Shown here in pieces: positions 49,002 to 56,951 of a stretch of 64,000 nt of DNA; positions within the stretch are counted from its first letter, which is position 1, and each line of letters starts with the position of its first letter. Origin of the DNA: Gemmiger sp. An194 (GTDB taxonomy: Bacteria; Bacillota; Clostridia; Oscillospirales; Ruminococcaceae). The position numbers and the translations under genes were made by a program. Under the pieces are notes generated by a model. The model saw only the letters and a list, made by a program, of their open reading frames with translations. It was not told the DNA's origin and made no database searches. The stretch is from contig NZ_NFKA01000018.1 of the NCBI RefSeq assembly GCF_002160145.1, forward strand, positions 1 through 64,000, in the 5' to 3' direction.

Positions 49002-49993
49002 AAGGCTCTTATGATGTAAAAGTTTGGAATCGTCGAGTGCAGTACAAATTCACCATTCGCCGAAACCTCACTATTTTGCGCGGAGACAGCGCAACCGGAA
49101 AAACCACTCTAATTGATCTAATCGCTTCCTACCAAGCCAATGGTGCCCATAGTGGTGTATCCGTGCAATGCGATAAACCTTGTGTTGTTCTTTCTGCATT
49201 AAATTGGGAGCAAAACCTCTCTCTCATCCAAAACAGCATTGTTTTCATCGACGAAGGCGATCCTTTTGTTGCCACAAAAGAATTTGCTCGAGCGGCCCAA
49301 AAGAGCAACAACTATTATGTAATCGCTACTCGCGCAAGTCTTTTCAATCTTCCATACAGTGTAACCGAAATATATGGAATTCGTAATATATCCGGTAACC
49401 TTTATGAAGGGACAAAACGCCTTTATAGTCAGTTTTATCCTTTATATACAATACCTTCAAAGAACGAAAAGCCTGATCTTGTAATTGTCGAAGACGCTCA
49501 CTCTGGCTTTGAATTTTTTTCCAAGATATGTAGCGACCATGGTATTCAATGCATCAGTGCAAAAGGGAAGTCTAACCTTTACCCAGAAATTGTAAAACGC
49601 AGCCATAACGAAAAAATCCTAGTTATTGCTGATGGTGCAGCTTTTGGCCCTGAGATTGAACGTGTAGTAGCTTTACGAAACGTACGCTCCCTTAGCATTT
49701 ATCTTCCCGAATCTTTTGAATGGATTATCCTGAAGTCCGGCGTGATTCCACAGAGAATTTCCATAAAGAACATTCTAGAATCACCTTCCGCTCACATCGA
49801 GAGCAGTGAATATTTCAGTTGGGAACAATTCTTTTCGGCCATTCTCATTCAAATCACCAATGACACCTATTTAAAATATCAAAAGTCGACACTGAATCCA
49901 GTCTATCTTCAAAAGAAGGAATCAGAGAAAATTCTTGACGTGATTGCTGAAACTACTTCCGCTTTTCTTTCTCCTATTGAACCCAAACAATAA
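48998..49993 (+). CDS. P-loop ATPase with TOPRIM-like C-terminal part
   Basis: A 331-residue protein starting at TTG 48998 (AAGGAGGG upstream). Walker A is RGDSATGKTT (near 28-37) and the Walker B-like stretch is NSIVFIDEGDP (near 83). The second half begins DLVIVEDAHSGFEFF (near 161) and continues to ILVIADGAAFGPEIE (near 203), which looks like the Glu and Asp motifs of a TOPRIM domain, as in OLD-family nucleases, though the DxD is incomplete. ABC-type signature and coiled-coil arms are missing. Partner of the DUF4869 protein; a defence or maintenance role is a hypothesis only. Confidence 0.7.
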   Translation: MKGSYDVKVWNRRVQYKFTIRRNLTILRGDSATGKTTLIDLIASYQANGAHSGVSVQCDKPCVVLSALNWEQNLSLIQNSIVFIDEGDPFVATKEFARAAQKSNNYYVIATRASLFNLPYSVTEIYGIRNISGNLYEGTKRLYSQFYPLYTIPSKNEKPDLVIVEDAHSGFEFFSKICSDHGIQCISAKGKSNLYPEIVKRSHNEKILVIADGAAFGPEIERVVALRNVRSLSIYLPESFEWIILKSGVIPQRISIKNILESPSAHIESSEYFSWEQFFSAILIQITNDTYLKYQKSTLNPVYLQKKESEKILDVIAETTSAFLSPIEPKQ

Positions 49994-50001
49994 ACATTTT
50001 T

Positions 50002-50033
50002 GCCGACTGCTTTTGCGAGCAGTCGGCTTTTTA
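50002..50033 (+). terminator. Terminator of the DUF4869/ATPase pair
   Basis: GCCGACTGC and GCAGTCGGC form a 9-bp stem followed by TTTTTA. Confidence 0.85.
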
Positions 50034-50053
50034 TTACCTCGGAGGATATTCGC

Positions 50054-50359
50054 TTGAAACGTTTAAAAAAAGTAACCGTTCGCTTGTCTGAATCCGAATA
50101 TATTCATTTGAAGGAGCAATCCTTTATAACTGGATTCAAGATGGAGCCTTTTATCAGAAGCCTTATTGCGGGGTGCAATCTTAAACCCAGTCCTCCCGAC
50201 AGCTACAAGGATCTTGTGCGGGAACTATCCGCTATCGGAAATAACATCAATCAAATCACTCGTCTGGCCAACAGCGCAGGAAGCGTCTCTACCGCTCAAG
50301 CAGAACAACTTTCCCGTTTAATGCGTGAAGTTTGGACCAAAATACAAGAGTATGCTTGA
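50054..50359 (+). CDS. mobC: MobC-type mobilisation protein
   Basis: A 101-residue protein starting at TTG 50054 with GGAGG 8 nt upstream. The first 35 residues form a ribbon-helix-helix (KKVTVRLSESEYIHLKEQS). The C-terminal MobC block has YKDLVRELSAIGNNINQITRLAN. It binds oriT beside the relaxase and helps open the strands. The longer open frame to 50000 covers a terminator and is not used. It is separated from the relaxase gene by about 1 kb holding a coiled-coil gene and a divergent small gene. Confidence 0.9.
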   Translation: MKRLKKVTVRLSESEYIHLKEQSFITGFKMEPFIRSLIAGCNLKPSPPDSYKDLVRELSAIGNNINQITRLANSAGSVSTAQAEQLSRLMREVWTKIQEYA

Positions 50360-50451
50360 GCTACTTTCGCATTGAATAAAGGACTTGTGTGTGATTAAAA
50401 AAGCATTTGTTTGATTATTTATTATATTTACAACAAAGAAATATTTTATTG

Positions 50452-50480
50452 TTGTTCTTTTTATAAAACTGTGATATTCT
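50452..50480 (+). promoter_or_regulatory. Promoter of the coiled-coil protein gene
   Basis: TTGTTC (50452-50457), a 17-nt spacer and TATTCT (50475-50480), with TGA directly before the -10 (extended). Confidence 0.6.
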
Positions 50481-50513
50481 TTTGGTAATTATAAAGAAAG
50501 CTGGTGATTATAT

Positions 50514-50852
50514 ATGTTGACCTCTGAAACTGAAAAGAAGCGGACTCGCCGTTCACCTGAAGAACGTGCTGCGGATTTCGACGCTAAAATCGAAGCCGTA
50601 AATCACACAATTGCTGATCTCGAAGCGAAAAAGCAAGCTGCCGTATCCAGCTACGATGAAAAAATTGCTGCCGCGCGAAAACGCGTGAAAGTGTTGGAAG
50701 AAAAAAAGGCAGCGATCTTTGCCCCCAAGTCCAAGCGGAAAGTCCGGAAAACCAAAAAGCAGAAAATTCAGGATATTCTGAAACAGGCACAAAAAGCAGG
50801 TATGAATCCACAGGAAATCGCCGAGTGTCTAGGCATTGATTTTGAAGGATAA
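50514..50852 (+). CDS. Small basic coiled-coil protein, 112 residues
   Basis: A highly charged protein. A heptad-rich coiled coil spans about 20-70 (FDAKIEAVNHTIADLEAKK and on), then a very basic segment (PKSKRKVRKTKKQK) and a possible short helix-turn-helix (QKAGMNPQEIAECLGIDFEG). It may bind DNA. It has its own promoter and terminator between mobC and the relaxase gene, so it may regulate transfer genes; this is inference. I do not recognise a named family. Confidence 0.7.
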   Translation: MLTSETEKKRTRRSPEERAADFDAKIEAVNHTIADLEAKKQAAVSSYDEKIAAARKRVKVLEEKKAAIFAPKSKRKVRKTKKQKIQDILKQAQKAGMNPQEIAECLGIDFEG

Positions 50853-50862
50853 TAAAACAATG

Positions 50863-50910
50863 GAAAAGCCTGCACCTTCATGCATTCATGCAGTCAGGAG
50901 CAGGCTTTTC
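50863..50910. terminator. Terminator between convergent small genes
   Basis: GAAAAGCCTGC and GCAGGCTTTTC form an 11-bp stem with an internal palindrome TGCATTCATGCA. A runs on the left and T on the right make it usable from both strands. Confidence 0.8.
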
Positions 50911-50936
50911 TATGTTATATAGACAGCTTACCAATT

Positions 50937-51119
50937 TTATATATTGCTTTTCTTTTTTCCCAAATGCCGACAAATCTGATTGTACACCTGTTCGGTTGTG
51001 TAGGTTCTTTTCCCCTGTAAGCGTCCTAACTCGGCTTTCAGCACCATCGCCCGGTGCTCTAACACTGCATCACGTCGATTTTGCTCTTGCTCATAAGAAA
51101 TGTGTGTGTTCACACCCAT
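50937..51119 (-). CDS. Small hypothetical protein antisense to the mob operon, 60 residues
   Basis: A hydrophilic helical peptide (MGVNTHISYEQEQNRRDAV ... TYTTEQVYNQICRHLGKKK). ATG 51119 has GGAG exactly 8 nt upstream on the minus strand, better than the in-frame TTG 6 nt before it, and it converges on a shared terminator. These signs favour a real gene. It is the only gene between mobC and VirB4 that reads leftward, so a regulatory role is possible. No family recognised. Confidence 0.5.
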   Translation of the reverse strand: MGVNTHISYEQEQNRRDAVLEHRAMVLKAELGRLQGKRTYTTEQVYNQICRHLGKKKSNI

Positions 51120-51382
51120 ACTCAACTCTCCATTTTACACAATGCCGTTTTTCTGATAAGAGATTATCGAAGAGAATACATCTTTTGTCTATCCTTATCC
51201 AGAGCGGCAACCTTCAGCTCTTATCTGCATAACCTCTTGTTTCAAGAAAAGTATACGCTACTTCTGTGCAAATAACAATATTTTCACTTCCAGGAACATA
51301 TACATCTCCCACCTTCAATTATGTAGTATTAATCTCGAATTCTTGCCGCTGTGCCCTTGGTACGGCGGCTTTTATTTTAAAA

Positions 51383-52792
51383 ATGGCTTATACAAAAATC
51401 ATACCAGTGCGCAGTGATCTGAACCGCTGCCTATCCTATACCTCCAATCCAGAGAAAACCGAAGTCATCCAAACCAAAGACCTTGAACGCCTTTTGAGCT
51501 ACACCCGCAACAATGAAAAAACCGAATATCAATTGTATGTGGCCGGATTCAACTGTGATCCGGCCACTGCTTTTTCTTCCATGCAAGCCACCAAGCGCCG
51601 ATGGAACAAACCAGAAAACGGTGGTGTGCTCGGCTATCACATTATCCAGAGTTTCACCCCAAAAGAGGTGACGCCAGAACAATGCTTTGAGATCGGCTGT
51701 GAATTTGCCCGCCGTTTTCTTGCAGAGCGATTCGAATGCACCGTCAGCACTCATCTGGATCAGAAGCATCTTCATTGCCATATTGTATTCAATTCCGTCA
51801 GCTTTGCGGATGGCCGTATGTTCCGAAATGATTTCAAAAGTTACTATCAGGGAATCCGAAAGATTTCCGATGAACTGTGCCGTGAATACAAACTCTCTGT
51901 CATTGAAACCGATGGGCATGGGCTTTCTTATGGGGATTGGAAACGGACAAAGCAGGGGCAGCCCACCGTCCGGTCTCTGGTAAAGGCAGATGCTGACCGG
52001 GCACTCCTTATTGCAACGAGTTACGAAGGATTTCTTCGTGAACTGGAGAATATGGGCTATCAGGTCAATGCTTCTCCAAATCACAAATACACTTCCGTTA
52101 TTCCACCGGGCCGCACCAAAAGCATCCGCCTGGAAAAGCTGAGTCCTCAATATGAAGAAACTACTGTCCGCGAGTATTATCGGCAGCTTCAGCAGATGCC
52201 CCGTCAGGAGCGGCAGCAGTATCAGGAACAGCTTGACCAGCAGACCCAGCGATGGATGCCCCCGGAGCTTCTGGTCCGCCGCCGCTACCGGTCTTTCCGC
52301 GCGCCATTTCACCCACTTCACCACAAGCGTGTGCGCGGCTTTATGGCCCTTTATTACCATTACTGTGCCCTGCTGCGAAAAACCTATCGGAGAAAAAACT
52401 CTCGCCGCTGCTACTACTTGCTTCGACAGGAGTTTCTCAAATTTGACCGCTATTTGCAGCAGTGTGATTTTTTGTGGCAGAACCACATTGAAACCAGCGA
52501 GGATCTGGCTTCGTTCAAAGCCCGCACCGCATCCGAAATGGACCAGCTTATCCTCGTGCGCAGCAAACTTTACCGACAGAAAGGGGGTGTTGACAATGTA
52601 GAACGCACTACCAACATCAGGAGCCTGACAGCTCAGATTCGACAGATGCGCCGAGATCTTTCCCTGTGTTCTCAGATTGAATCGGATGCAGACAAGCTGC
52701 GCCAACAGCTCGTACAGGCTCGCACACCGGAACAAGAAAACCAACGGAATAGCGAGGTGATTTACCATGAACAACGGCGGAGAGGCTGCTGA
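51383..52792 (+). CDS. MobP-type relaxase
   Basis: A 469-residue relaxase. It starts MAYTKIIPVRSDLNRCLSYTSNPEKT, the typical N-terminus of this family with the catalytic Tyr in LSYTSN. The metal-binding histidines are in HLDQKHLHCHIVFNSVSF (near 123-138). The C-terminal half is basic and helical, with a long coiled coil. The enzyme nicks oriT, stays linked to the 5' end and pilots the strand. An upstream open frame to 51266 is not used; the ATG has no strong ribosome site. Its end overlaps pcfB by 26 nt. Confidence 0.93.
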   Translation: MAYTKIIPVRSDLNRCLSYTSNPEKTEVIQTKDLERLLSYTRNNEKTEYQLYVAGFNCDPATAFSSMQATKRRWNKPENGGVLGYHIIQSFTPKEVTPEQCFEIGCEFARRFLAERFECTVSTHLDQKHLHCHIVFNSVSFADGRMFRNDFKSYYQGIRKISDELCREYKLSVIETDGHGLSYGDWKRTKQGQPTVRSLVKADADRALLIATSYEGFLRELENMGYQVNASPNHKYTSVIPPGRTKSIRLEKLSPQYEETTVREYYRQLQQMPRQERQQYQEQLDQQTQRWMPPELLVRRRYRSFRAPFHPLHHKRVRGFMALYYHYCALLRKTYRRKNSRRCYYLLRQEFLKFDRYLQQCDFLWQNHIETSEDLASFKARTASEMDQLILVRSKLYRQKGGVDNVERTTNIRSLTAQIRQMRRDLSLCSQIESDADKLRQQLVQARTPEQENQRNSEVIYHEQRRRGC

Positions 52793-53345
52793 CCAGATGG
52801 TTCGCCAGTCCCTGCAATTTGCTGAGGTTGCCATCAAACTAACCGCCCTCGGCTTCAAAAATGCTCTCTCCATGGCACTTGCTTACGCCAAAGAGCGTCC
52901 CAAGGTTCGGGGCCGAACCCGACTTGATCGTCTTCTTCGGGAAGGGAGAGAACTCCGGATCATCCCCATACAGACAAAAGATCTGAAGGAATTTACCCAG
53001 CAGGCTAAACACTATGGGGTGTTGTTTGCTCCCATCCGGGACAAACAGGGTCAGGGTGAAAAGCTGGACATCATGTTTAGAGCGGAAGATGTATCCAAAC
53101 TGAACCGCATCTATGAACGGATGGGCTATGCCATTCCCCAGCAGACGAGGCAAGGACGAAAAAAAGCATTAACCCGCCATCCGCAAGACAGCAACTTGCG
53201 AATGCGCGGGGATCTTGAAGCGAAAGCGGACTCCCGGCCTTCGGTGCGCACAGCAATCATCGAACTGAAAAAAGCTGCGCTTGCAGCTCAAAAAGCACGA
53301 GAACAAGCCCGGGATGCCATTACACCAGATAGAGGGGAGAGATAG
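52767..53345 (+). CDS. pcfB: PcfB family protein (DUF3801)
   Basis: A 192-residue protein of the PcfB/DUF3801 family, found next to coupling proteins in Gram-positive conjugation systems; PcfB of pCF10 is thought to help bring the relaxase to the coupling protein. The N-terminal helix pair (QFAEVAIKLTALGFKNALSM) and RTRLDRLLREGRELRIIPI are recognisable. The C-terminus is basic and Ala-rich. GAGG lies before the ATG, inside the end of the relaxase gene. Confidence 0.85.
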   Translation: MNNGGEAADQMVRQSLQFAEVAIKLTALGFKNALSMALAYAKERPKVRGRTRLDRLLREGRELRIIPIQTKDLKEFTQQAKHYGVLFAPIRDKQGQGEKLDIMFRAEDVSKLNRIYERMGYAIPQQTRQGRKKALTRHPQDSNLRMRGDLEAKADSRPSVRTAIIELKKAALAAQKAREQARDAITPDRGER

Positions 53346-53348
53346 CCT

Positions 53349-54185
53349 ATGAATGGCGTACACCTTGACATTGCAGAATGGAAGCAGAAAAAAGAGCTGG
53401 AGCGTGGAGCCATTGCAGCCGCGCAGCAGATGGCCCTGCGTCAGGTAATTCAAAACGGAGAAACTCTTGGGCGTTATCTGTTGGGGCGTGGCCGACTTGC
53501 TTCCAAATTAACTTCCGGCAACACCGCTCTTGTGCTGCAGGAATTTCCGGACTCTCAAGCTGCACTTACCTTTCAGGAATGGCAGACGTTTGGCCGCAAC
53601 ATCAGCAAAAGCGCCAAAGGTGTCTCTATTCTCACCCAGCAAGACGGTTACTTGACTGTGGAAAAAGTATTCGATCTTTCTCAGACCTACGGAAACAAAC
53701 CCTATCCACTTGTGCTTCTGACTGCCGGTGAGGATTACATGAAAAAAGCCCTAGAAGCCTTAGCTCCTTTTTGCCCGGTCCCCATTCGCAAATCCAAGGA
53801 AATAACAGACTCCGTCCTTTTTGCCTCGGAACGTCAGGCGATCCTCTACCGTCCCGACGCGACGGAACAACAGCGATTTCGCTATCTACCCGGTGCAATT
53901 CTTCAAGCTTATGCCGAGTACTACGAACCCGGTGTCTCTCAGGCCGACCAGGTACAGTTTTACTCCCTTGCCATCTGCATTGAACTTTGCGGCCGATTCG
54001 GCATCGCACCTCCGGAACGATATATCGTCAAGTTGGAGAAGTATATTCCTTTGTTCAGGAGTGAGGATGTCCGCAAGGTTCTGGAAGACATCCGGGAACT
54101 CTCCCGTACCATGGGGGACTGTGTGCAGAAAGCCTTACCGGAAAAGGAGTCCTCACAATTTCCTATGCCGGAAACTATCCAATGA
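53349..54185 (+). CDS. ArdC-like N-domain protein, 278 residues
   Basis: The middle part (about 45-115: NTALVLQEFPDSQ, then FQEWQTFGRNISKSAKGVSI) resembles the ArdC-type single-strand-binding module also found at the start of the giant helicase (NYSFPNQLLIYHQRP ... VKRGSRGISI). No metalloprotease HExxH is present. It lies between pcfB and the coupling-protein gene, 3 nt after pcfB and 9 nt before traG, in one operon. It may protect or handle transferred single strands (inference). Confidence 0.65.
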   Translation: MNGVHLDIAEWKQKKELERGAIAAAQQMALRQVIQNGETLGRYLLGRGRLASKLTSGNTALVLQEFPDSQAALTFQEWQTFGRNISKSAKGVSILTQQDGYLTVEKVFDLSQTYGNKPYPLVLLTAGEDYMKKALEALAPFCPVPIRKSKEITDSVLFASERQAILYRPDATEQQRFRYLPGAILQAYAEYYEPGVSQADQVQFYSLAICIELCGRFGIAPPERYIVKLEKYIPLFRSEDVRKVLEDIRELSRTMGDCVQKALPEKESSQFPMPETIQ

Positions 54186-54194
54186 GGTTCTCCC

Positions 54195-56030
54195 ATGCGG
54201 TCAAAACGTAACGATGAATGGATTTTCTGGGGAATTCTTCTGATTCCTTTGCTCTGGGCTGCCGCCGCATTGGCGCAGGCCATTGAACAGGGCGACGGTC
54301 TTAGCGGTATTGTTTCTGTCTTCTCCACCCTGCTGAACGACCCTTTTTCTGTTCGTTGGTGTTCCCACACTGCCGGGTGTCTTCTGGCAGTTGTGGTGCT
54401 TTATCCCATGGCAGTATACTGCCATATGCTGGACATGGCTGACCAGCACCCCGGCGCAGAACATGGCACAGCCAAATGGGGCAGCGCAGCTCATCTGAAC
54501 CGGAAATACCGTAATCGAAAAAAGCCGGACCAAAACTATTTGCTGTCTGCTCATGTGCAGTTCAGTATGAACAGCCATGCGCACCGGCACAATCTGAACG
54601 TGGTTGTGATCGGCGGCTCCGGCGCTGGTAAAACACGCTTTTATGTGAAGCCGAACGCCATGCAATGTGCCTGCTCGTATCTGTTTTTGGACCCCAAAGG
54701 CGAACTGCTTCGTTCTCTGGGTGGGCTATATGAGGAAATGGGTATCCCTGTCACCGTCATTGATCTGGTGCATTTTCAGGGGCACTACAACCCCATGGCC
54801 TATTTGGAAACCGACGAGGATGCCATCAAGCTGGCTTTTGCCATCGTCAACAACACAAAGCCCAAGGATGCGCCTGCAAGCGGCGACAAGTTTTGGGATG
54901 ATTCCAGTGTGATGCTCATTTCCGCCATTATCCTGTACCTGCTGTATGAAGCGCCGGTCTATGAACAAAACTTCAGCACCCTGATGTTCATGATCGCCAA
55001 CTGCCAGCTCAGCGAAAATGACATGGAAGAAAACCCACTGGAAACACTGTTTTCCCGGTTGGAAGAGCGTGATTCAGACCATCCGGCAGTTCTGCAATTC
55101 AAGTCCTTCAAACTGGGTTCCACCAAGACGTTGCAATCTGTCCTGATTTCCGCAGCCGCGAACCTGTATATGTTCAACAGCCGTCAGTTTGCGGAAATGA
55201 CCAGCCGGGACGAATCTTTTCTACCCCAGCTTGGTCTGGAAAAACGTGCGATTTTCTGTGTTATCCCGGACAATGACACCACCTTCAATTTTCTGGTCAC
55301 CATTCTTTATACTCAGCTGTTTGACCAGCTGTTCCGTCTGGCTGACTCGAACCCCAAATATAACGGTGCGCTGCCCGTGCATGTCCGGCTCATGATGGAT
55401 GAATTTGCAAATGTTGCTTTGCCGAAAAACTTCAAAAACATTCTTGCCGTGTGCCGCAGCCGAAACATCAGCTGCGACATTATCCTGCAAAACATTGCCC
55501 AGCTGAAGAGCCTGTTCAAAGATGACTGGGAAGGAATCATCGGCAACTGCGATTCGATGGTCTATCTGGGTGGCAATGAATATGGTACCTTTGAGTATCT
55601 CTCCAAAATCCTGGGCAAACAGACGGAACGCACCAAAAGCCAAAGCATCAGCCGCGGCTCTCACGGTTCTTCCAGCGAAAGCGTCCAAACTGCCGGGCGG
55701 GAACTCTCCATGCCGGATGAGATCCGCCGCTTGAATGACAATGATTGCCTGCTTTTGCTGCGCAGCGAAGACCCGGTCATCGACCAGAAATATGATATTC
55801 TGAAGCATCCTAATGTAAGGTTCACACCCGATGGCGGGGGTGAGCCTTTTGTTATGCCTGGCGACCATATGGCGCAGGCCACCACCATCACCATGGATAT
55901 GGTAGATCAACTGACACAGCGGGAAATCAGTCCCGAAATGTATCAGGAACTTCATCAATTACAAAAAACCTATTATCGAAAGGAATCCGGACATGAACAT
56001 CATCAAAAACCATACCGAAAAAAGCTCTGA
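54195..56030 (+). CDS. VirD4/TraG-type coupling protein
   Basis: A 611-residue membrane ATPase. Two membrane segments lie at about 12-30 and 58-78. Walker A is GGSGAGKTRFY (near 139), followed by FLDPKGELLRSLGG. The Walker B region has MMDEFANVALPKNFKN (near 400) and the motif NISCDIILQNIAQL follows. It links the relaxase-DNA complex to the mating channel. The end overlaps the Maff2 gene by 38 nt. Standard length and all motifs intact. Confidence 0.95.
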   Translation: MRSKRNDEWIFWGILLIPLLWAAAALAQAIEQGDGLSGIVSVFSTLLNDPFSVRWCSHTAGCLLAVVVLYPMAVYCHMLDMADQHPGAEHGTAKWGSAAHLNRKYRNRKKPDQNYLLSAHVQFSMNSHAHRHNLNVVVIGGSGAGKTRFYVKPNAMQCACSYLFLDPKGELLRSLGGLYEEMGIPVTVIDLVHFQGHYNPMAYLETDEDAIKLAFAIVNNTKPKDAPASGDKFWDDSSVMLISAIILYLLYEAPVYEQNFSTLMFMIANCQLSENDMEENPLETLFSRLEERDSDHPAVLQFKSFKLGSTKTLQSVLISAAANLYMFNSRQFAEMTSRDESFLPQLGLEKRAIFCVIPDNDTTFNFLVTILYTQLFDQLFRLADSNPKYNGALPVHVRLMMDEFANVALPKNFKNILAVCRSRNISCDIILQNIAQLKSLFKDDWEGIIGNCDSMVYLGGNEYGTFEYLSKILGKQTERTKSQSISRGSHGSSSESVQTAGRELSMPDEIRRLNDNDCLLLLRSEDPVIDQKYDILKHPNVRFTPDGGGEPFVMPGDHMAQATTITMDMVDQLTQREISPEMYQELHQLQKTYYRKESGHEHHQKPYRKKL

Positions 56031-56343
56031 TCTGAAGCTGAATCAGCAGGAGCGCACCATCAAACGCCTGTATCAGATTTGCGCTCTGACCCTGGCAACC
56101 GGCTGCCTGATGGCATTCCCTGTTTTTGCTGCCGGTGATCCCTTGACCAGCATCAACAATCTTTCTGACTTTGTTTTCAGTGCCATCAAGGCCATCGGCG
56201 CGATTCTGCTGGGCTTCGGCATCGTCCAGATTGGCCTTGCTCTGAAAAGTCATGATGCAGGCCAGCGAGCACAGGGGTTCATGACCTTTTTCGGTGGTGT
56301 TGTCATCTATTTCGCCAAAGACATCCTCGACATGATCCTGTGA
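55993..56343 (+). CDS. Maff2 family small membrane protein (VirB2-like position)
   Basis: A 116-residue protein with a cytoplasmic basic N-terminus, a first hydrophobic segment (about 30-47, ending FPVFAAGDP, possibly a cleaved signal) and two further membrane segments (about 60-80 and 95-112). KSHDAGQRAQGFMTFFGGV is the Maff2 hallmark. The position between coupling protein and VirB6-like gene suggests a channel or pilin-like subunit. It starts inside the end of the coupling-protein gene. Confidence 0.82.
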   Translation: MNIIKNHTEKSSDLKLNQQERTIKRLYQICALTLATGCLMAFPVFAAGDPLTSINNLSDFVFSAIKAIGAILLGFGIVQIGLALKSHDAGQRAQGFMTFFGGVVIYFAKDILDMIL

Positions 56344-56407
56344 TTGATCGTCGGGCCGACCGCTTTTCCTCCGGTCGGCCCGGTATTTTTCTGGAGGTGG
56401 TCTTACT

Positions 56408-56951
56408 TTGAATCAAAACTGGATCGTGGAAAATCTGAACAGTGCCTTTTCCACCTGGAACAACCGACTGACGGAACTCTGGTCACTGGCTACCACCAGC
56501 CCGGAAACCTTCAAGGGTGGTGCTGTATGGTCTGTCATGCAGGGCATCCACAGCACACTTCTCGGCGTGGGCTACGGCCTGCTGATCTTGTTCTTTGCCA
56601 TCGCACTGTTCAAAAATACTGCAAATTTCCATGAGCTGAAGCGACCTGAAGCAGCCATTCATTATCTGATCCGCTTTGTCGCCGCAAAAGCTCTGGTGGG
56701 CTATGGCATGGAAATCATGCTGAAAATCTTCTCTATCTGCAATGGCGTTGTCCTTCAGATTGCAGGCAGAATGAGCGGTATCTCTCAGGCCATGGTTCAT
56801 CTTCCCGGAGAAATCCAGACTGCCATCGAAGAGGTCGGTTTTCTCGCCAGCATCCCGTTATGGCTGGTCACCATCCTGGGCAGTCTGTTTATTCTGGTGC
56901 TTTCCTTTATTATGATTCTGACGGTGTACGGACGCTTTTTCAGGCTGTATA
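56408..56951 (+). CDS. VirB6-like mating-channel protein, 5' exon (split by group II intron)
   Basis: The first 181 codons of a VirB6-like (CD0411-like) polytopic membrane protein, starting at TTG 56408 with GGAGG upstream. Membrane segments lie at about 52-72, 90-115 and 150-175. The frame is cut after VYGRFFRLY plus one base (A 56951), where the intron begins GTGCGCCC. Without splicing the frame ends at 56977 with nine foreign residues. Joined to 59489-59775 it reads RLY-MYTALAPLPLSTF, restoring a protein of 276 residues, the usual family length. Confidence 0.85.
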
